Translations under genes and position numbers: made by a program
The notes under the pieces: model-generated
Database searches by the model: none
Seen by the model: the letters and a program-made list of their open reading frames with translations, nothing else
What the model was told of the DNA's origin: nothing
Assembly (NCBI GenBank): GCA_017979445.1
Contig: CM030705.1
Coordinates: 14,091,040 to 14,155,039 of the forward strand
Source: Akebia trifoliata
Lineage: Eukaryota > Streptophyta > Magnoliopsida > Ranunculales > Lardizabalaceae
Reading direction: 5' to 3'
DNA: 64,000 bases
Shown here: one piece after another, positions 35,901 to 47,469 of the stretch
Layout of the letters: every line of letters begins with the position of its first letter
Numbering within the stretch: position 1 is the first letter of the stretch

Positions 35901-37054
35901 TATTGCAGCTCTTATATAGATAACTACATAAAAACTTAGAAACCTTCTAAAATATTAAAAAGTAACTTCTTAATTTATCTATAACATATAACTAACCTTC
36001 TAATCCTATTAGAACTCAATTTTGACATATAAAAGGACTTCTAATTATAACTTAAAGAATAAAAATGAATTTTAGAAAAGTAAACATAAAACAAATTAGA
36101 AACTAACTAGGAAAAGAAACTTTCTAAAATTGAAATAGAAACTAAGTAGGACTACTTAAGCAACTTAAAAAATAGAACTCAATAAAAGAAATAGTCCTAA
36201 GAGAAATTGGACTAGGTCTTGTGGACCGGTCAAAGATTGGATCGAGTTGATTCGGTCAAACTGATTTGACTCAGTCAATGCTGCTGATTTCTTTCTTTGA
36301 CGCATCTTAACTCGATCATAGGCATTGAGATAAGTGTCGATAAGCTTGTTTACATCAATCGATCTGCCAGATGACCTTTTGAGTCGGTCTTGTGGATGGC
36401 ACTATTGTGTGACGCATGCCCCCATACAGTTGCATGTCCCATTCCCACCTAAAAACAAAACCATAAAAAAGAGCCTTTTTAAAATTTATTTACAGTCGAA
36501 GATCCGTTGAACTGTTGAAGAAAATCCCCACTTACTCCTCTTTCCCCTTGAAAATGTGTTTGTTTCTTCCTTTCCTTAAGCCCCAACAAACCACAAACGA
36601 GAGTATAAACCAACTGATTTGACCATGGTGGGTAAGTGTATTGGCCTTCTAAGAGCAAAATACTTCCACCACTCTCCTAGTCCTGTCCTAAAATAAATGT
36701 CACGGAGGCCCCAAAAAAAAAAAAAAAAAATTGAAAAATGGTAAATCACATCCCTTTTCTCCAATTTGATAGCATGTTAATTAACATCTAGAAATCCATG
36801 TAGTCAGCTTTGTTGGGTAACTATATGATAGGACCCATTTCAAGTAAATTGGAAATGTAATAGAAGTTTCCTCTTTAATGTTTTTCATTTATTTTCACTT
36901 TTTGACTGCAGTATGTGATCCCAAGAGCCTCCTTTTCCTATATGGGATGCAATTGGACTTCAGTGATGCGCTCATTGGTGGAGGTTTCTCCTTCAAGAAC
37001 CCCAATGCGACACAGACATGCGGTTGTGGTAAATCCTTCACTGCTGAAATGTAA
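32908..37054 (+). CDS. CPISCA: Plastid IscA/SufA-type iron-sulfur assembly protein
   Basis: Exons are 32908-33064, 34288-34506 and 36912-37054, giving 172 residues. Residues 1 to about 50 are rich in Ser and Arg with few acidic residues ([11 protein letters not shown]..., ...[12 protein letters not shown]), typical of a chloroplast transit peptide. The mature part is a HesB/IscA domain. The three conserved cysteines are Cys96 ([10 protein letters not shown]) and Cys162/Cys164 (TCGCG), which hold Fe or a [2Fe-2S] cluster. A-type carriers pass clusters to plastid apoproteins in the SUF pathway. The similarity to Arabidopsis CpIscA through [16 protein letters not shown] is strong enough to name it. 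Intron 1 is 1223 bp and intron 2 is 2405 bp; the latter holds a G-rich minisatellite and a stretch (35580-36470) of possibly retroelement origin that I could not classify. Confidence 0.95.
35479..35519 (+). repeat. GGGGT minisatellite in CPISCA intron 2
   Basis: Five or more GGGGT units follow a GTGTGTGTTGGGGGTGGAGG stretch. It lies on the sense strand, so it could form G-quadruplexes in both DNA and pre-mRNA. Confidence 0.85.
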
Positions 37055-37380
37055 TATCTTACGATCATACACAGAACAATAAATGATATGAAGCTAAGAA
37101 TAATATATTTTTATAATCATAAATTAAATTTGTATGATCAGAGTAATGGTCATTCAACTGTTTGGTTGTGGTCAAAGTTCATCATTCACTTTAGAACCTA
37201 TTCATTAACTTTTCTGATCTTCATACATTGTATAGTCCTGATATTTATCTTACTGCCATGGCTTCTGCTTGCATATACATACACCCATGGGGGGTGAGGG
37301 GGGGTGAGTTTTTTTTTTTTTTTTCTTTCATTAGCACCCTCAACTGTATTATTGGATTGCCATCTTGTTCTTTTTTTTTT
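37055..37380 (+). other. CPISCA 3' flank
   Basis: Likely 3'UTR. A GGGGGGTGAGGGGGGG tract at about 37289-37304 and T-runs are present. The tandem array begins directly after it. Confidence 0.5.
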
Positions 37381-37429
37381 GGTATTACTTTTTATTCTGA
37401 AGTAAAGGAAATATATAAATTTTTACCTT

Positions 37430-37480
<51 letters not shown>

Positions 37481-40400
37481 ATAAATTCAAGAAAAAAAAA
37501 TGAAAATTTAGTTTTTTTTTTCTTATATATATATGGAAGGAATCACTATTAAGTATTTGTTATTATTTCTTACATTAAAGTTTACTAGAACCTCCATCTT
37601 CTCTCTCAAATCTCTATATCTCTCCCATACAAACTAAGACACTCATTTTATCTTTTTTTATAAACAACTTAAAAAGCTAGAAGGAGATTTGACTGGGTTT
37701 GGAACAACGAGATTCAAGAGGGCATTCTTATGAAGGAAAATTAAATATTTGAATTAATTAAAAATAATTTTAATTGATCTTTTTCTCTCATCTGTTTTTA
37801 ATCTATATATCATCATTTAAACCTCACATAATCAATTTATTTATTTTCTCTTTTTTTGATAATTTTTTTAAATCGATAAAAGAAGAGTTTTTAATCATAT
37901 TTTCAATTTAGTTCTATGTTTTTGTTAGTGTTTGAATTTAATTAGTTATATTATCCATTGAAAATGATATGCTATTAAAATTTGATTCCTAAACTAAGTT
38001 AGTAATTTTGAATCTCAAGAAACGAGAAAATAAATTTTAAATAATTCTTATATTATATAGATGAATAATTTATACTAATATATTATGTATTAAAAAAACC
38101 TCATTTAGAATTTTTTCTTTAGGCCTTAACTTGTATCAAGTCGACATTGACGACAAAATTAGCTGGTATGCTACTACCTACCCCTAGCCCATTTGTCCCT
38201 GGAAGGTGAGCCATTTGTTGAGCAAGAATTAATCTTATTCATGCTAGAAAGAAGACTAGCTTTATCATGTTCAATGAATTATAAAATGAAAAATTATCAT
38301 CATCATCATCAAAACCTTATCCTAAAAAGTGGATACTTAAAAAAATTTCATCTACAACATGCGGAAAAAAAAAAAAAAAAACTCTCAAAGAGTCCACAAA
38401 TATCTCATTTTATTGGCAAAACATTTGTGGGGGCAACACAATATTGAAAACACAAGAGAGTTATTACATAATAAGCAAATTGAATGGGGGCATCTGCACA
38501 TGCTAACCCCTTCCCAACTCTGCCCCTACGGAGAGAGATAAGTGGGTGAGAAAAATAATGAGTAGAAGGGAAGGACAATGGATTGGATTTTTAAAATCTT
38601 GAGTGTATATGCAAAAGTACATGCCTTGTCAATGACACAGGCATCCTCTCTCCGGTTCAGGGTGTAAAAGAATAAAAAATTAAATTGGAGTAGGTGGTAG
38701 GAATTTTAATATGACTTGTGAACATCACGCAAAATCGACACAAAATTAGTGGGTTTGGATTAAGTCTAAATGAGTTTGGGGAATTATTTATATTTTTTAA
38801 TGTTAAAACGGTAAAAGATGAAAAATAATAAAGTGGGTGAAAGGAGTAAAATAGAAACTTTATTGACATTATAGGTGTGAAGTGTAAAAGAAATAAAGTT
38901 GGAACCTAAAAACTATAGCTTGTTGGGAGGGTTACTTAAGGGAATAAAAGTGAAAACAATAAACTTTGAAGGGTATTATTATAGAATTTTGCGGTTAAAT
39001 GGGTAAAAGTTGAAAAATAATAAAATAGGTTAAAAATGATTAAAGAGAAAATATAATAAGGTTAGAGGAGTGAAAATAAAGTTTAGGGGTAAAGATCAAA
39101 AATAATAAAATGATTAAAGTTAGTCCCACACAAAGGTTTGATTCTCACAATTGTACTAACTCTGTTGTGTTTTATTATTATTATTATTATTCATTATATA
39201 TATATATATATATATGGGGCATTCGGCTGGCAAGCTTAGGATGACAACGTTGGTTGACAAAATTTGTCTTATATGACTTAATGCCATGGACCTTCAAAAG
39301 TCAAAATTGCAAATTTATTTGAAAATTCGACTAATTTTGTTACTACCTTTTACATTAAAAGTTTTACAAAAATAAAAATATAATATAACTCTTACGAAAT
39401 CCCACTCCTACCTATGTTAGAGGTCTAAAAAAAATTAGAAGAAACCCTTTCATATTTACTTAATTTCTTCTCCCTCAAATTTTCAACTCACCCTTCTCAA
39501 TCTTTATGTCTCACACACAAACCTCCATCTTCTCTCTTAAATCTATGTATCTCTCTCATTCACACTCCAACACACACATCTTTTTTTATATTATAAATAT
39601 GTTAAAGAGCAAAAAAGAGATTCGACTTGAAAACATCAAGACGCAAAGACTACATTCTTACGAAAGATAATTAAATGTTTGATTTAATTAAAAATAATCT
39701 CAATTGATCTTTTTCACTCCATCGTAGGTTTTTTATCTAGGTATTCTCACTTAAACCTCACATAATCAATTTACTTATTTTTATTATTTATTTTCTTTTT
39801 TTTGTTAGTAATTTTTTCTAATCAATAATGAAAGCTTTTTAATCCTATTTTGGATTTAGTTTAGTTAATGGTTAGTGTTTTAATTTAATTAATTTTAATT
39901 AATCATACTATTCATTGAAAATGATATGCTAACAAAACTGGAATACTAAAACAGAATAAGTAATTTTGCATATCAAAATACGAGAAAATATATTTTAAAT
40001 ATTTTTTCTGTTAAATTATTTATTAAAAATTAAAAATGTTTCATTTAGAATCTTTCCCTTAGGCCTCAACTTGTATTGAGTCAGCCCCGCTATTATCTCA
40101 CAGTAATCTATTTTAAGTGGCTGTTTATTTTTTCCATGAAATCGATTTCATTGAGTTTACAAACTTGTTATACTTCAAAAGCATTTGTGCAATTAGATGC
40201 TTTGAGATGTCAAGAAGTGTGGGTGAAACGTTAGTTTTCCGCAAAATAGTACGGATATTTTAATATATAAAATAAAAGAAGCACATTTATTGTGTAATGA
40301 TGACGACTGAGATAAAAAACACTCCTTAAAGATTATTCTTGGGACTTCATACCCCAAAAAACTTGTATCTATATAAATCTAATTGGTTTGATAGACGCCC

Positions 40401-41021
40401 ATTTATCCAACAACGAAGGACGTTTGAAACGGTGGGTTTAAAGAGAAAATGTGTTACTTAGTTTAGAAGTCAAATATGGCAAATAATTAAATGGTTAGGA
40501 TGCCTCAAATTTGTAAACCCTAGATTAGTTTGGATGGTGGGATGACTCACTTTTTGTTTATTAAAAGACAAAAGATTACGAACTGGGAGACACATTTAGG
40601 TTTGGTTGAGGGTATTGGAAAGGGGGCGAAGCTTTGGGGAGCTTTAGGATTGAGTGGGTCGGAAATGTACCTAATCAAATCTGAAATTACCTTTCCGATC
40701 TCACTCTTTCCTAGGTTTTGTATCGGTTCTTCTCTTTCCTTTATATTTTCATCTTATGCAAATTGAAGGATTAGGGTTTTGAAGAAGAAAGGATGATGAG
40801 AATAGGAAAGGGAGATGATCTTTCGAGAGCTTTGGGTGTGGGTGTAGGGGAAAGATGAGGAGTTTTTCTCGTATTTACTTTTCCCAAAATCAGCCATGCT
40901 TAAGGTTTTCGATTGTTCCCCGTTTTCTTTGACTCATCAAATAAAGACTTTTATTTGATCTTATATGGTTTAGATTATTGATTTGATTGGTGAGTTTTGT
41001 TTTATATTTTATTTTTTTTGG
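37381..41021 (+). repeat. Array unit 1 (A+B)
   Basis: 3641 bp, the longest unit. A (TA)n tract lies at 37433-37485, and the A half has an extra stretch of about 120 bp with CATCATCATCATC and a 17-A run (about 38270-38390) absent from the other units. A second (TA)n tract at 39196-39215 precedes the B half. Confidence 0.85.
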
Positions 41022-42231
41022 TATTATTTTTATTCCAAAGTAATGGAAATATATAAATTTTTACCTTATATATATAAATTTGAGGGAAAAAAAAAAGAAA
41101 ATTTAGGTTTTTTTTTTTTTTAATATATATGAAAGGAATCACCATTAAGCATTTGTTATTATAACTTACATTAAAGTTTACTAGAACCTCCCTTTTCTCT
41201 CTCAAATCTTTATATCTCTCCCATACAAACTAAGACACTCATTTTATCTTTTTTTATAAACAACTTAAAGAGCTTGCAAGAGATTCGACTTGGTTTGGAA
41301 CAAAGAGATTCAAGAGGGCATTCTTATGAAGTGAAATTAAATGTTTGAATTAATTAAAAATAATTTTAATTGAACTTTTTCCCTCAACATTTTTTAATCT
41401 ATTTATTGTCATTTAAACCTTACATAATCAATTTATTTATTTTCTCTTTTTTTTTTTTTGATAATTTTTTTAAATCGATAAAAGAAGTTTTTTTTAATCT
41501 TATTCTGAATTTAGTTTTGTTTTTTTGTTAGTGTTTGAATTTAATTAGTTATATTATCTATAGAAAATGATATGCTAGCAAAATTTGATACCAAAACTTA
41601 GTAATTTTCAATCTCAAGAAACGAGAAGATAAATTTTAAATAATTCTTATATTATATGGATAAATAATTTATATTTATATTAATATATTATATATTAAAA
41701 AGTCCTCATTTAGAATTTTTTCTTTAGGCTTCAACTTGTATCAAGTCAGCCTTGCCGACAAAATTAGCTGGTATGCTGCTACCCACCCTTAGCCCATTTG
41801 TCCATGGAAGGTGAGCCATTTGTTAAGCAAGAATTAATTTTATTCATGCTAGAGAGAAGACTAGCTTTATTGGCAAAAAATTTGTGGGGGCAACACAATA
41901 TTGAAAACACAGGAGAGTATAACATAATAAGCAAATTGAGAGGGGGCATTTGCACGTGCAAACCCCTTCCCAACTCTGCCCCTACGGAGAGAGATAAGTG
42001 GGTGAGAAAAATAATGAGTGAAAGGGAAGGACAATGGATAGGATTTTTAAAATCTTGAGTGTATATCCAAAAGCATATACCTTGCCTACATCTACGACGT
42101 CCTGCCAAACGCTAACACAAATCCCAAGGCCACCTCGAGGCATTAGGTGGCACCTCGAAATTTCGGCATGGTCTCCTCTGTTTATGTTAGCGTTTCATGG
42201 AACTCAAAACCTGATAAACCAAATCCAAACA

Positions 42232-42752
42232 TGTTTGTAATAACTATAAACATAGTAGATATGGATCTAAGATTTGATCTTGAACAAACAATATAATAAT
42301 CGAAATCGAAAAGCAATAATTGTAAAATACCTGGATTTGCTTTTCCCATTATCCGTGGAGAATACGTTGATATTTTCTTGCGAAGAATAGGTGCACTACC
42401 CCAACTCTGCCTACACCTTGGTGATGGGAACCTCTATCTCAATAATAGAATAATCTGTGTGTAGAGAGGGGGGGGGGACGGTCACTTATTTATAAAGAAA
42501 GATACTAGAATTCTACCCATCGTAGAATTCTAGTATTAGGTGAATACCACTTAAGTTTTGATAAGATGTTCACTAACCCATCATATTTGATGCTGGTAAC
42601 CAATGCCAGACCACTAACATGATTTCCATTTTTATCCTTAATGTTTTGAACAAATTACAATCCAGTATTTATATAAAATTTGTATATGTGAGAATGCCAC
42701 AAAATAATTTTGATAATGAAAATAAATAAATAATAAAATAATAATTCCAACA
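42232..42752 (-). repeat. Copia 3' LTR
   Basis: 521 bp. A 15-bp perfect palindrome (arms 42502-42516 and 42522-42536) lies just upstream, in element orientation, of the TATA motif TTTATAAATA at about 42486-42496. A G10 run on the plus strand follows at about 42469-42478. Confidence 0.93.
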
Positions 42753-43367
42753 ATCCCCCACTTGGCCTTCACATATACTTTTTATTTAGAAAACGACTCT
42801 CTGGATTGTTACCTGTTGAATAATCGAGTACACTCTTTTGAAAAATAATTGTTCAAAATAATTCAGATAATCTTTAAGTATCACCTTCATTCAAGGATAT
42901 CACTAATGATGGATCATGGATGTAACAAAGTGCTCATTTGTCGATCCTAAGACAGTTCCATGGTCTCAAAACTAGTACCATCAATAAATTCAGGAGTTTA
43001 CTTTTACGTGAACTTTCTTTGTGGTATTAGGGCAATATACAGCCTTCAATGTAGTCTGTATGTACATTCCGTAGGTGTCCAGCTTCATACTCATTGTATG
43101 TCATTCTGATATCTTACTAGCAATCAGCTATGTGATATTCCATCACCTTTCTATCCAGAATGAAGACTTTATCAACGTGATGCCAAGTCACGTCTAGTCC
43201 AAGCATTTCTTTAACACTTTACGAGTACATCTACTCACAGGTAAACATAACATGTGTACACAATAATGCATAAATAATGACTAGTCATAATTAATTTCTT
43301 TAAGCAGCAATAAATAGTCTATCAAGAGTATAAATGAATCAAAACAAGCATAAAACAAACTTAACAC

Positions 43368-46300
43368 TTAAATAACATGAACAAATGACATGAGAACTCC
43401 CATACGAGTTACATGTTCTTTGAAAATCTTAGGCGGGAGTCCTTTTATGAGAGGGTCAGCTATCATATTACCAAAATCTATCTTGGCAATCCCAATCAAT
43501 CCTTCACGAACCTTTTCACATATTAAAAGGTACTTTATTTTGATGTGCTTGTTTCCTCTGGTCACTCTTTCATTCTTTGCAAAATCAGTAACAGCCTTGT
43601 TATCACAATAAATAACAATAGGTCTATCAATGAAATCCACAATCTTTAATTCACCGATAAAATTCTTCAACCAAATTGCTTGACGAGTTGCTTCATAACA
43701 TCCAATAAACTCTGAATACATGGTCGAATATGTCAGAATGATCTATTTTGAGCTTCTCCATGAGATGGTTCCATTCCCAAGCATGAAAATATAACCTGAA
43801 GTAGACTTCAAGCTATCACGACATCCAGCATGATCTGCATCAGAATAACCAACAACTTGAAGCTCACTCGATCTTCTATATACTAACATAAAATCTTTTG
43901 TTCTCTGCAAATATCGAAGTACTTTCTTTACTGCTCTCCAATGAGCAATATCGGGGTTCTGCTGATATCTCCCAAGCATACTAACGATGTAACTGATATC
44001 GGGTCGGATGCAAATCATTGCATACATAAGACTACCGACTGCTGAGGCATATTCTGATGCATTGACTTCCATCTTCTCAAACTTGTTCTTGGGACACTGA
44101 TCTTGGCTGAATACATCTCCTTTTACCACAGGAGCCTCACCAGGAGCACATTTATCCATACCAAATCTTTTGAGCACCTTTTCAATGTATGCCTTTTGTG
44201 ACAAACCCAAAAATCCAACTTGTTTATCTCTATGAATTTTAATCCTTAGAACATATTGAGCATCCCCCATATTTTTCATATAAAAATTTTTTGACAGAAA
44301 ATATTTTGTATCACACAAGAGATGAACATCATTGCTTGCCAGCAATATATCATCAACATAAAGTACAAGAATGATGAATCGACTCCCACTCATCTTGAGA
44401 TATATGCACTTGTCGACGACATTTTCTTTAAATCCGTATCCAGTCACCACCTGATCAAATTTCAAGTACTACTGTCTTGATGCTTGTTTCAACCCATAAA
44501 TTGATCTTTTCAGCTTGCAGACAAGATGTTCTCTTTTATCAACTTTAAAACCATCAGGTTGTGCCATGTAAATCTCCTCATTCAGTTCACCATTCAGAAA
44601 AGTAGTTTTTACATCCATCTGATGTAAATCTAAATCATAGTGTGCCACTATCGCTAAGATGATCCTCAGTGAATCTTAAGAAGAAACTGGAGAATAAGTT
44701 TCACTGAAATCAATACTTGACTTTTGCTTGAAACCCTTCGCTACAAGTCTTTCTTTGAACCTCTCTACCTTACCTTCTGAATCCTTTTTAGTTTTGAAAA
44801 CCCATTTACATTCTATTATCTTATGGCCTTCTGGAAGTATTGTTAGTTCCCATACTTCATTCTTTTCCATAGATCTCAATTCTTCTTTCATTGCTTCCTG
44901 CCAGAATTGAGATTCATTTGAGTCAATTGCTTCTTTGAATGTTGAAGGATTATCTACATCACCTTTTATAACATCTCCTTCCTGAAAGTATACCTCATAA
45001 TCATCTGTAATAGCGGGTCTGCGTTCTCGAGTAGATCTCCTAATGGGAATGATTGGTTGTGGAACTAGAACCACCACTACTTGAGGATTGGGTTCTGGTT
45101 GGATTGCTGCATCTTCTACAATGACTGTACGGATAGGTGATGCCACTAAATGAGGTAAAGGTTGCGGAATAAAACATATTGGTGGATCACTATGTTTCTC
45201 TTCAAATATAATCTTTTTTCGCTTTTCACTCCCACTGTTTTGACCATCTTCAAGAAATCTAGCACGATTGGTTTCAACAATCTCCATATGTCTTGAGGAA
45301 CATAAAAACCTATAACCCTTCGACCTCTCAGGATAACCAATAAAATGACAAGTTGTCGTTCGAGGATCAAGCTTTTTCTGATTTGGATATACAGCTTCGC
45401 CTCGGCAAGGCACCCCCAAACATGAAGATAGCCAAGGCTTAGTTTCCTGCCAGTCCATAACTTGAAAGGAGTTTATGGAACTGATTTGCAATGAACTCTG
45501 TTGAGAATATAAACTGTTGTCTTCAAGGCTTCACCCCAAAAGTTTTCTGGTAGGTCTGAGTGACTCATCATACTGCGAACAGCTTCTTGATAAGTCCGGT
45601 TTATTCTTTCAACAACCCCATTTTGCTCAGGTGTTCCAAGTGTGGTATATTGAAGAACTATTCCTTACTCTCTCAAATATTCCACAAACTTCCCATGATT
45701 TACACCATCATTATCCCTCCTCCCATAATACTCTCCACCTCTATCAGATCTGACAGCTTTGATCTTCTTATTCAACTGTTTCTCAACTTCTGCTTGATAG
45801 GTTTGGAAAACTTTTAATGCCTCATCTTTATGGTGTATCAGATACAGATAGGCAAATCTAGAATAATCATCAATGGAAGTGATGAAATAACGTTGACCAC
45901 CTCGAGAAGAAATCGGAAAAGGACCACAAATATCTGTATGAACTAATCCCAACAAATTAGTAACTCTAGTAGCTTCAAACTTCCGTTGCTTAGTCATCTT
46001 TCCCTTAATGCAATCCACACATACATCAAAATCTGAGAAATCCAGAGGACATATAATTCCTTCCTTAACTAAGAATTCTAGTCTTCTCTTAGAAATGTGA
46101 CCTAACCTCAAATGCCATAACATAGAAGAGTTTTCTAACGAACTATGACGCTTGGACCCCGAAACATGCGAATCAACAGATAAACATAACAGAGAAGAAG
46201 CAAACGACCTATTAAAGATAACTGATAAAGACCATCTAATAAAAAACCATGTCCAACAACGTTATCATGATAAAGAATGTGCATTCTACTGTCTCGAAAA

Positions 46301-46551
46301 GTAAAAGCATAACCAGAAATGTCCAATCTAGAAATAAAAATAATATTTCGTCTAAAAGACGAGATGTAAAAAGTATCTTCTAAAATTAAAGAATGTCCTG
46401 TATCGAGAATGAGGCGATAAGCTCCAACAGCCTCAACCTGCAATGCCTTTGCATTCCCAAGAAAAAGTCTATCCTCTGGTCTAGGGTTTCTCCTGCTGAC
46501 GAACCCCTGTAGAGAATGAGAAATATGTACAGATGCACCTGAATCAGTCTA
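43368..46551 (-). pseudogene. Copia pol: protease, integrase, RT and RNase H, broken
   Basis: Protease begins just after the gag stop with the DSGAS active-site motif. A GAG-pre-integrase zinc finger (HLRLGH ... CVDC) and integrase follow, with HTDICGPF and RSDRGGEYYG carrying catalytic acids. RT has KWVFKTK and the catalytic LYVDDILL. RNase H has GYSDADHAG and CDNKAV. The readable pieces are 46135-46443, 45665-46123, 44676-45491, 43743-44465 and 43368-43721. They are separated by in-frame stops (for example at 44676, 45665 and 43743) and at least two frameshifts, near 46140 and 45400. No complete polyprotein can be made. Confidence 0.92.
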
Positions 46552-47469
46552 CCATGAGTTTGAAGGAACATCAACTAAATTAGACTCATGGCAAACTAGA
46601 ACTGAATTAACACCTCCTGGATTCTTTTGCAACCAATTCTTATAAGCAAAGCAATCCCTCTTCATGTGTCCCTTCTTCTTGCAGAACCAGCATTCTTCAG
46701 TATATGTTTTCCCAGCCTCTGTCTTTTCCTTGATTGTTTTCTGATTCTTGAACCCCTTAAACCCCTTTCCTTGCTTGAAGTTCTTGTTGCTGCCTTTTTT
46801 GAAATCCTTAAACTTGAAAGTTTTCTTACTACTTGCATGAACCGCCAAGTGAGCTGACTCAACCTTCGATCCTCTCAATCTCGTTTCCTCAGTAACACAA
46901 AGAGAAATCAATTGATTCAAATCCCATTTAGTTTCTTGTGCACTGTAATTGACTTTAAAAGTATCAAAAGATTTAGGCAGAGATAAAACTGCCATATGAA
47001 CCAAAAGATCATCTTTAAAAACAATCCCTTGCTCACGGAGACCAATGACGAGCTTTGACATCTTCAGAATATGTTCCCGCACATTTTCGTTACCATCATA
47101 CTTCAGATTCATTAGTTGACCCAAATACTCATACTGAACTGATCTCTTTGTTTTCACAAACTGTTTCTTGATAACCTGCAACAGTTCCTTAGTTGTATCT
47201 GTAGTCTGAATACCACATCGAAAAGTCTCACTAATAGATGCTCGAATGATCATCATGGACAATCTATTAGCCTTTTCCCATTTAGCAAAATGGGTTCTTA
47301 CCAACTCCGTAGAATCTGAAAGTGGAGCTGGTGAGATGTCCTCAAAAAGAACAAAATCAAAATCCATGCATCCCAACAAAATATCAATATTCATCCTCCA
47401 GGATGAGTAATTAGAGCCATTAAGAGGCTCAATCCCTGCCAGACTCTTTTCAATCAATAACCTATCCAT
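46549..47469 (-). CDS. Copia gag
   Basis: 306 residues with an intact frame starting MDRLLIEKSL. The N-terminal two-thirds is a UBN2/retrotran_gag-type capsid region (LNGSNYSSWRMNIDILL near residue 17). It is followed by a Lys/Phe/Gly-rich linker and a zinc knuckle CWFCKKKGHMKRDC (CX2CX4HX4C, residues 272-285). The frame closes with TAG at 46549-46551, directly before the protease motif, which continues in the same frame. The stop probably began as a mutation rather than a programmed signal. Confidence 0.9.
   Translation of the reverse strand: MDRLLIEKSLAGIEPLNGSNYSSWRMNIDILLGCMDFDFVLFEDISPAPLSDSTELVRTHFAKWEKANRLSMMIIRASISETFRCGIQTTDTTKELLQVIKKQFVKTKRSVQYEYLGQLMNLKYDGNENVREHILKMSKLVIGLREQGIVFKDDLLVHMAVLSLPKSFDTFKVNYSAQETKWDLNQLISLCVTEETRLRGSKVESAHLAVHASSKKTFKFKDFKKGSNKNFKQGKGFKGFKNQKTIKEKTEAGKTYTEECWFCKKKGHMKRDCFAYKNWLQKNPGGVNSVLVCHESNLVDVPSNSW

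Noticed and set aside
3940..37054. A functional cluster linking MRF, WRKY, Rab7 and CPISCA
   Set aside because: The genes belong to unrelated pathways, are separated by kilobases of transposon-rich DNA, and share no visible promoter elements.
37228..37503. A 91-residue open frame downstream of CPISCA
   Set aside because: It reads through a T-run and a (TA)n microsatellite; the Ile-Tyr repeats are simply TA repeats.
41779..42108. A 109-residue minus-strand frame in array unit 2
   Set aside because: The frame is not kept in units 1, 3 and 4, so it is not under coding constraint, and its start crosses into the Gypsy-like insertion.
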